From NCBI GenBank assembly GCA_017522515.1, contig JAFWZH010000194.1, forward strand, positions 1-6,236: 6,236 nt of DNA, read 5' to 3'. A program made the position numbers and the translations under genes. Position 1 is the first letter of the stretch, and each line of letters begins with the position of its first letter. This DNA comes from Clostridia bacterium. Its GTDB lineage: Bacteria; Bacillota_A; Clostridia; UBA1212; UBA1255. Positions 5,018 through 6,236 of this stretch are shown piece by piece. The notes under the pieces are model-generated. The model was given only the letters and a program-made list of their open reading frames with translations. It made no database searches and had not been told where the DNA came from.

Positions 5018-6067
5018 ATGAAAAAAGTATTTAAAGTTATTAAATGGATAGCAATTGTCATTTGTGCATTGCTTGTTGTATTCTTTTTAGTCAGAGCAAT
5101 TGGAATGGCGGTTAATAATCGAACTCCTGATGGTGGTATAAATGAATCAATGTATATAGATGTAAATGGGACAAAACAGTGGATTGATATTTACGGTGAG
5201 GATAAAGACAATCCTGTTTTGCTTTATTTGCATGGTGGCCCTGGCTCAGCAACAAGCCACATCGATTACGCTTTCACAAGAAAGTGGGCTGATGTTTATA
5301 CTGTGGTTACCTGGGACCAACGCAATTGTGGGAAAAGCTATGATTTTGAACAAAACGACATTGAGTTAACAAAAGAGCTGTTTTTGACGGACGGAAAAGA
5401 AGTTACCGAATTTGTGCTTGATTATCTTTCAAAAGATAAGCTGACAATCCTCGGACATTCTTGGGGCAGTATTTTCGGTGCTAATTTAGTACTCGAATAT
5501 CCCGAGTATTACGAGTGTTTCATCGGAACAGGTCAGCTTATTGATTATTTAGATAATGAAAAAGCTTTCATTCAGGAGGCTTTAAAATGGGCTGAAAACG
5601 ATAGTGAAATGCTAAGTTTGATTAACAGTTTAAACCCCGAGAATCCTACCATTGATTATTTCAACGAGCGAAATAGAATTATGAATAAGTATGGCTATGG
5701 AATGATGGTAAACGGAGCTGATTATAATCTGATTACAACCATTATTTTTAATCCAAATTATTCATTTTCAGATTGGATGAAGTATCTCGACATCGATATG
5801 AGTGTTTATTATGACTTTTTCGCTTCGGAGGAATTTTTTGACTTTTCATTAAAAGGCAAAACTGAATATGAAGTGCCATACTATAACATAAATGGAGATA
5901 AGGATTATCAAACAAACTATAAGATAGCACAAGATTATTATGAACAAGTAGAAGCACCATATAAACAGATGTTTATAATGGAAAATATGACACACGGTTT
6001 ATTAGAATCTGATTCAGAAGGTTTTTCCAAAATTGTTCATCAAATTGCAGAAATTGAAAGAGAATGA
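5018..6067 (+). CDS. Membrane-anchored alpha/beta hydrolase, prolyl iminopeptidase-like
   Basis: This 349-aa protein begins with a lysine-rich start and one hydrophobic helix (about 10-30, WIAIVICALLVVFFLVRAIGM). That indicates an uncleaved N-terminal anchor or signal with the enzyme outside the cell. The hydrolase domain has the S33 family signatures: oxyanion motif HGGPG (72-76); WDQRNCGKS (99-107), normally WDQRGxGxS, with N103 replacing the usual glycine; and nucleophile elbow GHSWGS (146-151) with S148. The acid is probably D296 in NGDKDYQT, and H326 in MTHG completes the triad. A cap of about 110 residues (172-285) is rich in acidic and aromatic residues. S33 enzymes remove N-terminal proline or hydrolyse related amides and esters; the substrate here is not certain. 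GGAGGGG lies nine bases before ATG. Its stop codon abuts copy 6 with no gap. Confidence 0.92.
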   Translation: MKKVFKVIKWIAIVICALLVVFFLVRAIGMAVNNRTPDGGINESMYIDVNGTKQWIDIYGEDKDNPVLLYLHGGPGSATSHIDYAFTRKWADVYTVVTWDQRNCGKSYDFEQNDIELTKELFLTDGKEVTEFVLDYLSKDKLTILGHSWGSIFGANLVLEYPEYYECFIGTGQLIDYLDNEKAFIQEALKWAENDSEMLSLINSLNPENPTIDYFNERNRIMNKYGYGMMVNGADYNLITTIIFNPNYSFSDWMKYLDIDMSVYYDFFASEEFFDFSLKGKTEYEVPYYNINGDKDYQTNYKIAQDYYEQVEAPYKQMFIMENMTHGLLESDSEGFSKIVHQIAEIERE

Positions 6068-6108
6068 CAAATTCCAATAGGTCGAACAGTTAGGAAAATA
6101 AGAATTTG
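6068..6108 (+). repeat. Palindromic intergenic repeat, copy 6 (type B, 41 bp)
   Basis: This copy is identical base for base to copy 4 and begins directly after the TGA of the hydrolase gene (6065-6067). Arms CAAATTC and GAATTTG are perfectly complementary. It is followed by ATGAGGTGAG, whose GAGGTGAG (6111-6118) is the ribosome-binding site of the last gene; the ATGAGG tail is shared with copy 2. Confidence 0.95.
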
Positions 6109-6121
6109 ATGAGGTGAGAAT

Positions 6122-6236
6122 ATGGCTATGTGGAATCCATGGCGAGGTTGCAGAAAATACAGTGAAGGTTGTCTGCATTGCTATATACATAAAGGCGATG
6201 AAAAACGAGGTGTTAATACAAACGACATTGTAAAAA
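6122..6236 (+). CDS. DUF5131 / phage Gp37-Gp68-like protein, N-terminal end (partial)
   Basis: Only the first 38 residues are in the window and the frame runs off the right edge. They contain MWNPWRGCRKYSEGCLHCYI, with the W-N-P-W-x-G-C start and three cysteines C10, C17 and C20 spaced C-x6-C-x2-C. I recognise this as the opening of the DUF5131 family, often annotated as phage Gp37/Gp68 protein. The cysteine cluster is thought to bind an iron-sulphur cluster in a radical-SAM-like fold; that role is inferred and the biochemical function is not known. GAGGTGAG three bases before ATG 6122 supports the start; a second in-frame ATG is at 6128. It forms the next unit after repeat copy 6. Confidence 0.82.
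   Translation, partial: MAMWNPWRGCRKYSEGCLHCYIHKGDEKRGVNTNDIVK

Noticed and set aside
3740..6067. The two alpha/beta hydrolases as a duplication
   Set aside because: They share only the fold motifs; length, anchor, oxyanion loop (HGF against HGGPG) and cap differ, so they are independent acquisitions.
143..6108. CRISPR array
   Set aside because: Copies are separated by whole genes of 0.37 to 1 kb and more, not by uniform short spacers, and no cas genes are seen.
143..6108. Canonical integron attC sites
   Set aside because: The GTTRRRY-like and RYYYAAC-like cores are one base apart at the centre rather than at the two ends of the site, the type B copies do not fit GTTRRRY at the last base, and no integrase gene is in the window. 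Only the resemblance is reported.

Overview
The window is AT-rich, low-GC Firmicutes-type DNA. Strong AAGGAGG or GAGG ribosome-binding sites, an ECF sigma factor overlapping its membrane-anchored partner, and the style of the proteins point to an anaerobic gut-type member of the Clostridia; the species cannot be told. All nine genes or gene fragments lie on the + strand and are tightly packed, with no gene-free stretch over 300 bases. In order they are: tail of a GNAT acetyltransferase; unknown 151-aa protein; full GNAT acetyltransferase; unknown 260-aa protein; ECF sigma factor; single-pass membrane protein that is probably its anti-sigma partner, followed by a strong terminator; soluble alpha/beta hydrolase; unknown 107-aa protein; membrane-anchored prolyl-iminopeptidase-like alpha/beta hydrolase; start of a DUF5131 (phage Gp37/Gp68-like) protein.

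The striking feature is what lies between the genes. A ~41-bp imperfect palindrome, always in the same orientation as the genes, sits at 143-182, 693-732, 4546-4586, 4958-4999 and 6068-6108. A right-half-only copy is at 3701-3722 and a possible eroded remnant at 1271-1283. The copies at 4546 and 6068 are identical over all 41 bases although the genes around them are unrelated. Arms CAAATTC and GAATTTG are placed symmetrically around a core GTCGAAC-N-GTTAG. In four of the six clear copies the ribosome-binding site of the next gene starts within a few bases of the repeat, and one copy supplies the stop codon of the gene before it. The resulting layout, one short accessory ORF per repeat, all in one direction and with unrelated functions, resembles an integron cassette array. 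The site is not a canonical attC and no recombinase gene is visible here.

The sigma/anti-sigma pair is the only two-gene unit and the only one with no repeat directly in front of it. It ends with a UUCG-loop terminator, after which a consensus-like promoter (TATAAT) abuts the half-repeat and drives the hydrolase gene. My reading is that this is a gene-cassette-like accessory region of a clostridial chromosome or mobile element, held together by a palindromic repeat that may be a recombination site. A shared leader or operator element, or a dispersed repeat that simply favours homologous recombination, are the main alternatives.
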